Shown here one piece after another: positions 37,310-45,287 of a DNA stretch of 64,000 bases. The notes beneath the pieces were generated by a model. It was not told the origin of the DNA. It did no database searches and saw only the letters and a program-made list of their open reading frames with translations. Origin of the DNA: Agromyces sp. CF514 (GTDB lineage Bacteria > Actinomycetota > Actinomycetes > Actinomycetales > Microbacteriaceae); assembly GCF_900113185.1 (NCBI RefSeq), contig NZ_FOZD01000002.1, positions 806,001 through 870,000 of the forward strand, in the 5' to 3' direction. Position 1 is the first letter of the stretch, and every line of letters begins with the position of its first letter. The position numbers and the translations under genes are program-made.

Positions 37310-38223
37310 ACGATGCTCCCGCCCTGCTCGCGCACGCGCATGCGCGCCGAGAGCCAATCGGTCAGCCGGATCATGGGCCAGGCGAGCAGCACGAAGAGCA
37401 GCCCCGCCACGACGTACGGCGTGAAGTTGAAGTAGTGCGCGACCTCGATCTGCGCGGCGCGCACCGCGTCGATCGCGCCGAGCACCGAGATGAGGCCGAC
37501 GTCCTTCTGCATGGCGACGAAGTCGTTCATGAGCGCCGGAGTGACCTTGCGCAGCGCCTGCGGCAGCACCACGCGACGCATGGTCTGGCCGTGGCTGAGG
37601 CCGAGCGAACGCGCGGCGAGCCGCTGCGACGGGTGCACGGCCTCGATGCCCGCTCGGAACACCTCGGAGACGTACGCCGAGTAGGTGAGGATCAGCGCGA
37701 TCGTGCCCCACACCGCGACGGGGACGCGCGGGAAGAAGTCGAGGCCGGGGATGCCGTAGCCCACGAGGTAGAGCACGATGATGAGCGGAACGCCGCGGAA
37801 CAGGTCGGTGTACCCCGCCGCGAGCGCCCGCAGCGGGAAGAACACCGGACCGCGGAGCGTGCGCAGCGTCGCGAGCAGCAGCGCGACGATGACGACGCCG
37901 ATCGCCGCGACGACGAGCACCTGGATGTTCAGCCAGAGGCCCTCGAGGATGCGCGGCAGCGAGGCGATCGCGACCTCGGGGTCGAAGAACGACTCGCGCA
38001 CCTTCGCCCACCCGGGCGAGCCGGCGACGGCCCAGACCAGCAGGGCCGCGAACACGATCGTCGAGACGATGCTGACGAGCACCGAGCGTCGCGTCTGCTT
38101 GCGCCGGAACGTCCGGCGCGAGAGCTCGAGCTCGCTCGGCCGCCACCCGGGCTCGTTCGACGCACCCGTCGCGTCGAGTTCGGTCGGGCCGCGCGACGCG
38201 CCCGCCTTCGTAGATTCAGCCAC
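37306..38223 (-). CDS. Amino acid ABC transporter permease
   Basis: 305 residues from GTG 38223. One membrane helix at about 55-75 is followed by the HisMQ-type permease domain (about 100-290; TDLFRGVPLIIVLYLVGYG, SAYVSEVFRAGIEAV) and the EAA-loop PSQRLAARSLGLSHGQTMRRVVLPQ split around it. GTG 38223 is preferred over ATG 38226 because TACCGT lies exactly six bases upstream of it and no ribosome site is seen for either. The long charged N-terminus (about 1-50) is unusual for the family. Confidence 0.92.
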   Translation of the reverse strand: MAESTKAGASRGPTELDATGASNEPGWRPSELELSRRTFRRKQTRRSVLVSIVSTIVFAALLVWAVAGSPGWAKVRESFFDPEVAIASLPRILEGLWLNIQVLVVAAIGVVIVALLLATLRTLRGPVFFPLRALAAGYTDLFRGVPLIIVLYLVGYGIPGLDFFPRVPVAVWGTIALILTYSAYVSEVFRAGIEAVHPSQRLAARSLGLSHGQTMRRVVLPQALRKVTPALMNDFVAMQKDVGLISVLGAIDAVRAAQIEVAHYFNFTPYVVAGLLFVLLAWPMIRLTDWLSARMRVREQGGSIV

Positions 38224-38229
38224 CATGCA

Positions 38230-38235
38230 ACGGTA
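38230..38235 (-). promoter_or_regulatory. -10 element TACCGT before the permease
   Basis: TACCGT on the minus strand lies six bases before GTG 38223. It begins immediately behind a terminator-like hairpin, so permease and ATPase can be transcribed apart from the binding protein. Confidence 0.5.
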
Positions 38236-38265
38236 GCGGCGCACGCGATCGCCCGCGTGCGCCGC
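38236..38265 (-). terminator. Hairpin between binding-protein and permease genes
   Basis: Twelve-base arms (GCGGCGCACGCG at 38236-38247, complement 38254-38265) around loop ATCGCC, 30 bases past the binding-protein stop. It probably ends most transcripts or protects the 3' end of the binding-protein message. Confidence 0.7.
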
Positions 38266-38295
38266 CGGTCGTCTCAGTCGATCGGACCGGATCGA

Positions 38296-39138
38296 TCAGT
38301 CGAGCAGCGGGGCCGCGTCGCCGCCGAGCCACGTGGTCGCGAGCTCGTCGAGCGTGCCGTCCTCGCGCAGCGCGTCGACGGCTGCCGTCACATCCGCGGT
38401 GAGCGGGGAGTCCTTCGCGAGCACGAGGCCGAACTCGTCGCCGCCCGTGGTCGCGGGCAGCTGGCCGACGATCTTGCCGCCGTCGAGCTCGGCACCGGTC
38501 AGGTAGAACGCCGTCGGCAGGTCGACGACGATCGCGTCGACCGTGCCGTTCTGGAGCGCGAGCTTCGCGTCGTCGTTCGTGTTGAACACCTGCGCCCCCG
38601 CGGTCGGCGCGATCTCGCTCTCGATCGCGTCGAAGCTCGTCGTGCCGACCTGGGCGCCGATCAGGAGGTCCTTCAGGTCGGCGATCGAGGTGGCGGATGC
38701 CGCGGGCGAGCCCTCGACGGTGACGACGACCTGCGTGGTCTCGTAGTACGGCGACGAGAAGTCGACGTTCTCGGCGCGCTCGGGCGTGATCGAGAACTGC
38801 TGGAGGTTGATATCGAAGTCCTTCGGGCCCGGCGCGATGGCCTGGTCGAAGGTCGTGCGCACCCACACCACGTCGGCGGCGTCGAACCCGAGCTGCTCGG
38901 CCACCGCGTAGGCCACGGCCGGCTCGAAGCCCTCGCCCGACTCGGGGGCGTCGTCGATCACCCAGGGGAAGTACGCGGGCTCGCCCGTGCCGACCGTGAA
39001 CTTGCCGTCGGTGACGTACCCCGACGCGGAGGCGTCGTCGGACGAGCCGCCGTCGCCGGAGCCGCCGGACGAGCAGGCGGCGAGGGCGAGTGCTGCGGAT
39101 GCCGCGACGAGGATCGCGGCGAGTGGGCGTCGGGTCAT
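38296..39138 (-). CDS. Amino acid ABC transporter substrate-binding lipoprotein
   Basis: 280 residues with a signal peptide and lipobox ALAAC (Cys22), then a Gly/Ser linker and a type II periplasmic-binding fold of the SBP_bac_3 family: FTVGTGEPAYFPWVIDD, FDINLQQFSITPERAENVDF, IGAQVGTTSFDAI, IVVDLPTAFYL. Likely binds a polar amino acid or related solute. The ATG at 39138 has GGAGG 6 bases upstream. First gene of the transporter cluster, separated from the permease by a hairpin. Confidence 0.94.
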   Translation of the reverse strand: MTRRPLAAILVAASAALALAACSSGGSGDGGSSDDASASGYVTDGKFTVGTGEPAYFPWVIDDAPESGEGFEPAVAYAVAEQLGFDAADVVWVRTTFDQAIAPGPKDFDINLQQFSITPERAENVDFSSPYYETTQVVVTVEGSPAASATSIADLKDLLIGAQVGTTSFDAIESEIAPTAGAQVFNTNDDAKLALQNGTVDAIVVDLPTAFYLTGAELDGGKIVGQLPATTGGDEFGLVLAKDSPLTADVTAAVDALREDGTLDELATTWLGGDAAPLLD

Positions 39139-39221
39139 GGCTGCCTCCGGTGGGGTCGTGCTCCAAGCTTCGCCGATCCGCGGTCCGCCCGCGGGAAGCG
39201 TGGCGGAATGTGACACTCGGA

Positions 39222-39227
39222 TAGGCT
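39222..39227 (+). promoter_or_regulatory. -10 element TAGGCT, leaderless start
   Basis: TAGGCT ends seven bases before the ATG at 39235; no ribosome site is visible. Confidence 0.58.
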
Positions 39228-39234
39228 CGCCGTC

Positions 39235-40494
39235 ATGACGGACGGGAGCGAGCGCGGTGCGCCCGCGGCATCCGTCCGTCGTCTGCTCGGCACGCGCGCG
39301 GCCCTCTGGGTGGCCTTCGTGCTCGTGCACGCGCTGCTCGTCTGGCTGAACCTCGCGGCGCCCGGCCTGCCGCTCGGCGACGTCACCGGCGTCTACCGGG
39401 TGTGGGCCGAGAACGCCTCGAACGGCTGGCTGCGCATGGGCATCGACGCGCCGTGGGTGTACCCGATCCTCGCGTTCGTGCCCATGGCGGCCTCCCTCGC
39501 GTTCGGCACCGCGTGGTACGCGCAGGCCTGGCTCGCGATCGTGGCCGCGCTCGACGCCGTCGCCTTCTCGGTGCTGCTGGGGTCGGCGCGCCTGTCGCGC
39601 ACGCGACGTGCCGCGGCGTGGTGGTGGCTGGGGTTCCTGGTGCTGCTCGGCCCGATCGCGCTCGGCCGCATCGACGCGGTCACGGTGCCGATCGCGATGC
39701 TCGGCCTGCTCATGGCGGCGGGGCGTCCGAGGGTCGCCGCGGTGCTGCTCACGATCGGCGCGTGGGTGAAGGTGTGGCCCGCCGCCCTCGTCGCCGCGTT
39801 GGTGATCGCCTCCCGTCGCCGCCTCGAGGTCGTGGGCATCGCAGCGGCGCTGAGCGTCGGCATCCTGGGCGTCAGCGTGCTCGCCGGCGCGGGCCTGAAC
39901 GCGTTCGGCTTCATCGAGGAGCAGGCCGGTCGCGGCCTCCAGGTCGAGGCACCGCTCGCCGTGGCGTGGCTGTGGCAGATCGTCGCAGGCTCGCCCGACG
40001 TGCACGTCGTGTATTCGCAGGAGATCCTGACGTTCCAGATCGACGGGCCAGGAGCGGATGCCGCGGCGGCGCTCACGACGCCCCTCATGGCGGTGGGCGT
40101 GCTCGTCGTCGTGCTGCTCGGGGTGCGCGCCGTGCGTCGGGGTGCGGTGTTCGCGCGCGTGCTGCCGCCTCTCGCGCTCGCGTTCGTCGTCGTGCTCATG
40201 CTCGCGAACAAGGTCGGCTCTCCGCAGTTCGTCACGTGGCTCGCGGCGCCCGTCGTGCTGGGGCTCGTCTACCGGCCGAGGCGGTTCGCGGTGCCGGCGC
40301 TGATCGCCGCGGCGACCGCGCTCTGCACGCAGATCATCTACCCCTACTGGTACGGCTGGTTGCTCGCCGCCGACCCGGCGTTCGTGCTGGTGCTGTCGCT
40401 CAAGGTCGCGCTGCTCGTCGCACTGCTCGTGTGGGCGGTCGCGACCCTGTGGCAGGCTGGAGTCAGGCGGGAGCCCGCGCCCATCACCGGGTGA
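39235..40494 (+). CDS. GT87/DUF2029-like multi-spanning membrane protein
   Basis: 419 residues with about ten to eleven membrane helices from residue 22 on. The layout (an early extracytoplasmic YRVWAENASNG, WVYPILAFVPM, LGRIDAVTVPIAMLGLLMA, IGAWVKVWPAALVAALVIAS, NKVGSPQFVTWLAAP) is that of glycosyltransferase family 87 and related polyprenyl-phosphate sugar transferases of the actinobacterial envelope. The donor and acceptor are unknown. It stands alone with a leaderless start; the thiamine-binding gene follows after 22 bases and may be cotranscribed. Confidence 0.8.
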   Translation: MTDGSERGAPAASVRRLLGTRAALWVAFVLVHALLVWLNLAAPGLPLGDVTGVYRVWAENASNGWLRMGIDAPWVYPILAFVPMAASLAFGTAWYAQAWLAIVAALDAVAFSVLLGSARLSRTRRAAAWWWLGFLVLLGPIALGRIDAVTVPIAMLGLLMAAGRPRVAAVLLTIGAWVKVWPAALVAALVIASRRRLEVVGIAAALSVGILGVSVLAGAGLNAFGFIEEQAGRGLQVEAPLAVAWLWQIVAGSPDVHVVYSQEILTFQIDGPGADAAAALTTPLMAVGVLVVVLLGVRAVRRGAVFARVLPPLALAFVVVLMLANKVGSPQFVTWLAAPVVLGLVYRPRRFAVPALIAAATALCTQIIYPYWYGWLLAADPAFVLVLSLKVALLVALLVWAVATLWQAGVRREPAPITG

Positions 40495-40516
40495 TCGCGC
40501 CCCGCGAGGAGGACTC

Positions 40517-40831
40517 ATGCTGGTGGCATTCTCGGTCGCACCGAGTGGAACCGGACGCAGCGACGGCAGCGTGCACGACGCCGTCGCCGCGGCCGTCAGG
40601 ATCGTGCGGGAGTCCGGCCTGCCGAACCGCACGTCGTCGATGTTCACGGAGCTCGAGGGCGAGTGGGACGAGGTGTTCGACGTCGTGCGCCGGGCGACCG
40701 AGGCGGTGGGCGAGTACGGCTCGCGGGTCTCGCTCGTGCTGAAGGCCGACATCCGGCCGGGCTACACCGGCGAGCTCGACGCGAAGGTCGAGCGGCTCGA
40801 GGCCGCGATCGACGAGGTCGCGGCCGAATAG
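40517..40831 (+). CDS. MTH1187 family thiamine-binding protein
   Basis: 104 residues, the complete single ferredoxin-like domain of the MTH1187/YkoF group (MLVAFSVAPSGTG at the start, a central FTELEGEWDEVFDVVRRATE helix and SLVLKADIRPGYTGEL). Such proteins bind thiamine or related pyrimidines; some are linked to thiamine transport. ATG at 40517 with GAGGAGGA 6 bases upstream. The stop (TAG) sits inside the first of five 15-bp repeats that continue beyond the gene; see the repeat entry. Confidence 0.9.
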   Translation: MLVAFSVAPSGTGRSDGSVHDAVAAAVRIVRESGLPNRTSSMFTELEGEWDEVFDVVRRATEAVGEYGSRVSLVLKADIRPGYTGELDAKVERLEAAIDEVAAE

Positions 40832-40894
40832 GACGCGACCGAAGAGGGCGCGACCGACGAGGCCGCGACCGAATAAGGCGCGACCGAAGCGGGC
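40820..40894 (+). repeat. Five 15-bp units in frame across and behind the stop codon
   Basis: Units at 40820, 40835, 40850, 40865 and 40880, consensus GCGACCGANNAGGNC. All are in the frame of the preceding gene. Codon four is TAG in unit one, GAG in units two and three, TAA in unit four and GCG in unit five. Without the first stop the tail would read Ala-Thr-Glu/Asp-Glu-Gly/Ala repeats. It could be a decayed acidic C-terminal tail. Confidence 0.9.
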
Positions 40895-41000
40895 GGCGGG
40901 GCGTACTCGGAGCCCGATCGCGCGGGTCGTTGCCGCGCCTCTCGACCCGTCGGCCCGGTCGCGTCCATACTTGGCGGAGTCGATCGAGGGGAATGGCTGC

Positions 41001-41867
41001 ATGACCGAGCACGCGGAGCAGGGATCCGTCTGGAGGCGCTTCTGGAATCGGGGCGGCTGGTGGCGGGCGCTCCTCATCACCGTCGTCTATGCGATCGTCT
41101 ACCAGCTGATGGGGCTCCTCGTCGGAGCGCTCTTCGGCGGACTGATCGACCAGGACGCCCCGTTCGGCGACCCCGCGGGGATCTTCTTCGGCGTCGCGCT
41201 GCCCATCGTGCTCGCCGCGGCGCTGCTGACCGTCTTCGTCTGGTCGGTCGGCTGGTGGCCGAGCCTGCTCGGCCGTCAGCCCATCGCAGGCCGCCCGTGG
41301 ATGTGGCTGGCGGTGGCGCTCGTGGTCATCCCGATCGTCATCAGGCTGTTCGCCACGAACTGGTCGGCGTACTCGATCGCCGTGGTGCTCACGACGCTGT
41401 TCATGGGGTTGTGCGTCGGGTACGCCGAGGAGCTGATCACGCGTGGCGTCGGCGTGAACCTGCTGCGCAAGGGCGGGTACAGCGAGCGCGTGGTCATGCT
41501 GCTCTCCTCGCTGCTGTTCGGGCTGCTGCACTCGACCAACGTCCTGAGCGGGCAGCCCGTCGTGAACGTCGCGATCACCGTCGTGTACGCGTTCGGGTTC
41601 GGCGCCATGATGTACCTGTCGATGAGGGTCACCGGCAGCCTGGTCTACGCGATGCTGCTGCACGCGGCAACGGATCCGACGACGTTCCTCGCGACCGGCG
41701 GCATCGATGCGCACGGTGCGGCCGGCGGTAGCGACGGCCTGCTGTCGATCGCGGGCCTGTTCAACTACGCGTACATCCTGTTCGCGATCGTCGCGATCTT
41801 CCTCGTGAAGGGCAGGGTGCGGCCGAAGCTCGCCGCGACCGCCGACGAGGCGGCAGAGCTGGGCTGA
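41001..41867 (+). CDS. CPBP family intramembrane metalloprotease
   Basis: 288 residues with about eight membrane helices. The Abi/CPBP motifs are present: EELITRG (E-E-x3-R) at about residue 148, FGLLHSTN at about 178, and a third His in LLHAATDPT at about 225. The family includes CAAX prenyl proteases and bacteriocin self-immunity proteins; the substrate here is unknown. The ATG at 41001 has GAGGGGA nine bases upstream; an upstream alternative at 40971 has no site. CATACT at about 40970 may be the -10. Confidence 0.9.
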   Translation: MTEHAEQGSVWRRFWNRGGWWRALLITVVYAIVYQLMGLLVGALFGGLIDQDAPFGDPAGIFFGVALPIVLAAALLTVFVWSVGWWPSLLGRQPIAGRPWMWLAVALVVIPIVIRLFATNWSAYSIAVVLTTLFMGLCVGYAEELITRGVGVNLLRKGGYSERVVMLLSSLLFGLLHSTNVLSGQPVVNVAITVVYAFGFGAMMYLSMRVTGSLVYAMLLHAATDPTTFLATGGIDAHGAAGGSDGLLSIAGLFNYAYILFAIVAIFLVKGRVRPKLAATADEAAELG

Positions 41868-41969
41868 CGCCGGCGATGCGCCGGCGAGGCCCGTCACGAC
41901 GACGAGCGCGCCGGCTCGGCAGGCTGCCGGAGGGAGGGCGACCCTGAGCGCCCCGATCCGGAACCCGGA

Positions 41970-41998
41970 TCGAATCGATTCGATTCCTGTGCGACAAT
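41970..41998 (+). promoter_or_regulatory. Promoter of MFS gene with 14-bp palindromic operator
   Basis: GACAAT (41993-41998) ends six bases before the ATG at 42005. TCGAATCGATTCGA at 41970-41983 is perfectly self-complementary and covers the -35 position. Such a site is typical for a repressor, but no regulator gene is adjacent. Confidence 0.55.
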
Positions 41999-42004
41999 CG
42001 ACGG

Positions 42005-43279
42005 ATGAGCAGCCGAACCGATCAGACGTCGACCCTTTCGCCGACCCGCGTCCGCCTCGCGCTGCTCGCGCTCGCGCTCGGCGGGTTCGGCATCGGATCG
42101 ACCGAGTTCGTCGCCATGGGCCTGCTGCCCGAGATCGGCCGCGACCTGCTGCCCGCACTCGCCGCGAGCTCGCCCGACGACGCGAACGCGCAGGCCGGCT
42201 GGATCATCTCGGCCTATGCGCTCGGCGTCGTCGTGGGCGCTCCGACCATCGCCGCCGTCGCCGCACGGTGGCCGCGCAAGCGCCTGCTGCTGACGCTGCT
42301 CGTCGTGTTCACGCTCGGCACGATCGCCTCGGCGCTGCTGCCGACGTTCGAGCTCGTGCTCGCCGCGCGGTTCCTCTCCGCGCTGCCGCACGGCGCCTAC
42401 TTCGGCATCGCCTCGCTCGTCGCCGCGAGCCTCATGGGTCCGGGCAAGCGAGCTCGGGGCGTGGCGCTGGTGCTGTCGGGCCTCACGATCGCGAACGTCA
42501 TCGGGGTGCCGCTCATCACCTGGCTCGGCCAGGCGCAGGGCTGGCGCACGGCGTACCTCGCCGTCGCGGGCATCTTCGCCCTCACGTTCGTCGCCGTCGC
42601 GGTCGCGGTTCCCTGGCAGGCGGGCGACCCCGGCGCCACGCTCGCCCGCGAGCTGAAGGCCTTCTCGCGCGTGCAGGTCTGGTTCGCCCTCGCGATCGGC
42701 GCCATCGGCTTCGGCGGGCTGTTCGCCGTCTACAGCTATGTCGCCCCGCTCGCGACCGAGGTGACCGGCCTGCCCGCGTCGATGGTGCCTGTCGTGCTCG
42801 TCGCCTTCGGCCTCGGCATGACCATCGGCAACTTCGTCGGCGGTCGCCTCGCCGACTGGAGCGTGCGCCGCAGCATGTACCTGTTCTTCGCAGTGCTCGC
42901 CGTCGCCCTGTTCGTGCTCGGGCTCACGGCCGCGAACCCCGTGGGGCTCTTCGTCGGCGTGTTCCTGATCGGCGGCTCGTCGGCCGCGCTGTCGCCGACG
43001 ATCCAGGCACGGCTCATGGATGTCGCGCGCGACAGCCAGTCGATCGCCGCCGCCCTGAACCACTCGGCGCTGAACATCGGCAACAGCCTCGGCGCGCTGC
43101 TCGGCGGCCTCGCGATCGCCGGCGGACTCGGCTACGTCGCGCCCATCTGGATCGGCCTCGGGCTCACCTTCGCCGGCATCGCGCTCGCGATCGCGTCGTT
43201 CGCGATCGACCGGTCGCGCGGGCGCCGCGGCGTCGTCGTGCCGTACGCGACCGGGGCCATGGCGGCCGTCGAGGTCTGA
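42005..43279 (+). CDS. MFS transporter, DHA1/AraJ type
   Basis: 424 residues with twelve membrane helices. The start helix GGFGIGSTEFVAMGLLPEI and loop 2-3 RWPRKRLLL correspond to the AraJ/YdhP/CmlA-like drug:H+ antiporters; motif C-like GLTIANVIGVPLITWLGQ lies in helix five. It probably exports a sugar, drug or arabinose-like compound, unknown here. Leaderless start; promoter with palindromic operator. It faces the LuxR regulator tail to tail. Confidence 0.93.
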   Translation: MSSRTDQTSTLSPTRVRLALLALALGGFGIGSTEFVAMGLLPEIGRDLLPALAASSPDDANAQAGWIISAYALGVVVGAPTIAAVAARWPRKRLLLTLLVVFTLGTIASALLPTFELVLAARFLSALPHGAYFGIASLVAASLMGPGKRARGVALVLSGLTIANVIGVPLITWLGQAQGWRTAYLAVAGIFALTFVAVAVAVPWQAGDPGATLARELKAFSRVQVWFALAIGAIGFGGLFAVYSYVAPLATEVTGLPASMVPVVLVAFGLGMTIGNFVGGRLADWSVRRSMYLFFAVLAVALFVLGLTAANPVGLFVGVFLIGGSSAALSPTIQARLMDVARDSQSIAAALNHSALNIGNSLGALLGGLAIAGGLGYVAPIWIGLGLTFAGIALAIASFAIDRSRGRRGVVVPYATGAMAAVEV

Positions 43280-43339
43280 GCGCCGGGCGGTGCACGCGGC
43301 GACGACGGCGCCGGACGCCGCGCCGCGGCATCCGCCCGC

Positions 43340-43990
43340 TCAGTCGGACTGCAGCAGGATGCCGTCGAGGATCGCGCGCTTGCGCAGGGCGACCTTGGTG
43401 CCCACGTCGAAGCCCGACAGGCGGTACTTCTCGCGGATGCGCTTGAGGTAGCTCTTCGCCGTCTCTTCGGAGATGCCGAGCTGGAAGGCGACCGCCTTGA
43501 CCGGCTGGCCGGCGCCGTAGAGCGCCATGACCCGGCGCTCCTGCGCCGACAGCTTGGGAACCGTGCCCTCGGCCGCGAGCGCGACCGCGAGCTCGTGCGT
43601 GAGGTAGGTCTCGCCGTTGCGGGCCGCGCGGATCGCCTCGACGATGTTCTCGACCGGTTCGGACTTGACCAGGTAGCCGAGCGCGCCGGACCCGAGCGCC
43701 TCGCGCACGACGGCCGGCTCGGAGTACGTGCTCATGAGCATGGTCTGCACGCCTGCCGACTTCAGCATCGACAGCTTGAGCGAGACCGGGATGTTGTCGC
43801 GCAGGTCGAGGTCGAGCAGCACCACATCGACGGGGAACGCCGGATGGGCGAGCAGTTCGGACCACGACGGCACTGCGGCGACGAGGTCGATGTCGGCCGC
43901 CGTGCCGCGGAGCCACTCGGAGAGGGCACCGAGCAGCATGCGGTGATCGTCGACGATCGCCAACCGGATCGGTTCAGCGGTGTCAGCCAT
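43340..43990 (-). CDS. LuxR-type response regulator
   Basis: 216 residues. Receiver domain with acidic pair IVDDHRM, phospho-acceptor Asp in VVLLDLDLRDN, LMSTYSEP and Lys in YLVKSEP (about 1-125), then a LuxR C-terminal HTH (about 145-210; LSAQERRVMALYGAGQPVKA, VAFQLGISEETAKSYLKRI). Such regulators act downstream of HisKA_3-type kinases. ATG at 43990 with GAGGAGA six bases upstream. The start overlaps the preceding gene by eight bases, so it is coupled with the kinase-like pair encoded upstream. Confidence 0.93.
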   Translation of the reverse strand: MADTAEPIRLAIVDDHRMLLGALSEWLRGTAADIDLVAAVPSWSELLAHPAFPVDVVLLDLDLRDNIPVSLKLSMLKSAGVQTMLMSTYSEPAVVREALGSGALGYLVKSEPVENIVEAIRAARNGETYLTHELAVALAAEGTVPKLSAQERRVMALYGAGQPVKAVAFQLGISEETAKSYLKRIREKYRLSGFDVGTKVALRKRAILDGILLQSD

Positions 43991-45287
43991 TCGACTTCTC
44001 CTCAATCGGTCGGCCAGACTGGTGGAACTGGCCTGGCGCGTGCGCCTCGGGTTCGATGCGACAGGTGATCTCGATGCGGAACCCCGAGGCAGCGGTGACC
44101 AACTGGTGCACTCCGACACTAGCGACTGCGTCCCACGTTGCGGGATCGACGCGTCGATGTGTGACTCCGTCGACGTGGATCGTGATGTCGACGGAGGTCG
44201 CGAGGTGGCCGTCATCGGCGTCGGGATCGGCGTCGTCGGGCATGGCGTCGTCGGGCTCGCGGCAGCTCACCTCGACCGAGGCGGGCACCGCCGACGGCTT
44301 GGACGGATCGGCCACGAGCAGCCACAGGGCGAGCAGCAACCCCTCGCGCTGCGCAGCCGAGAGCGGTCCGGCGAGCCCCGTCGGATCGTCGACCTGCACG
44401 CGCCCGCTGAGGTACTGCGACTCCGCGACCGCGTGCCGGAGCCAGGTGTCGTTGCGGCCCTCGATGAGCCGGATGCGCAGTCGCGCGGCGAGGTCGCTCG
44501 CGTGCGCGGCGTCCGCGTCGGAGAGCGGCAGGCCGATGCGCCCCGCCGCGACGTCCTCGAGCAGGTTCTCGGCGTCGAAGTCGAGTCGGGCGAGCTCCTC
44601 GGAGGCGCGCATGCCGACCGCCGATCGCGCCGTGCCGACGGTGCTCTGCACGAGCGAGAGGTCGGCCTCGTGCCGCACGACCCGGCTGAAGCCGCGGAGC
44701 ATCGCGACGGTCACCGCCACGGGCAGCACGGTGGCGACCGCGAGTGCGAACAGCGGCACGGCGGCACCGCCCGCGACCGGGATCTGCACGGCCGCCTCGA
44801 CCAGGATCGCCGCCGCGACCCCGCACGCGACCACGAGCGGGACGACGCGCGAGCGGATCGTCGACACGGGCATCAGCACGGCGCCGACCGCAGGGGCGGC
44901 GGTCGGCAGCACCCCGATCTGCGCGAGTCCGGACGTGGCCTGGATGTCGAGCCAGGCCGGAGCGATGAGCCCCGCGAGCAGCAGCACGTACAGCCAGTCG
45001 GGCATGCCGCGGAACACCTGCCAGCCGACGCAGCCGACCGCGACGACCGCGGCGAGGGCGAACCAGCCCGCCCAGGGGCCGAGTCCGGGCGGGAAGTACG
45101 GCGCCATGGTCGCCGCGTGGACGAGGTGTCCGGCGATGATGATGCCGGCCGCGATCGTCGCGCCGATCGCGAGCCGGCGGCCGCCGTGGCTCGAGCGGAT
45201 GTTGCTCGCGGCCCTGGCCGAACGCGCCGGCCGCAGGAACGAGTGCTCGCCGAGCGTCGAGGCGAGGGCTCCGGTGCGAGTGCTCAC
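43983..45287 (-). CDS. Membrane protein with degenerate histidine-kinase-like tail
   Basis: 434 residues from a GTG overlapping the stop of the upstream kinase (GTGA). Six to seven membrane helices at about residues 33-225 precede a cytoplasmic half (about 230-430). The stretch EADLSLVQSTVGTARSAVG looks like a dimerisation helix without phospho-acceptor His; LSAAQREGLLLALWLLVAD falls where an N-box should be but has no Asn, and no G1/G2 Gly boxes are visible. I read it as a pseudo-kinase or partner of the true kinase, not as a kinase. An acidic loop (PDDADPDADDG) is found late. Overlaps the regulator start by eight bases. Confidence 0.75.
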   Translation of the reverse strand: MSTRTGALASTLGEHSFLRPARSARAASNIRSSHGGRRLAIGATIAAGIIIAGHLVHAATMAPYFPPGLGPWAGWFALAAVVAVGCVGWQVFRGMPDWLYVLLLAGLIAPAWLDIQATSGLAQIGVLPTAAPAVGAVLMPVSTIRSRVVPLVVACGVAAAILVEAAVQIPVAGGAAVPLFALAVATVLPVAVTVAMLRGFSRVVRHEADLSLVQSTVGTARSAVGMRASEELARLDFDAENLLEDVAAGRIGLPLSDADAAHASDLAARLRIRLIEGRNDTWLRHAVAESQYLSGRVQVDDPTGLAGPLSAAQREGLLLALWLLVADPSKPSAVPASVEVSCREPDDAMPDDADPDADDGHLATSVDITIHVDGVTHRRVDPATWDAVASVGVHQLVTAASGFRIEITCRIEPEAHAPGQFHQSGRPIEEKSNG

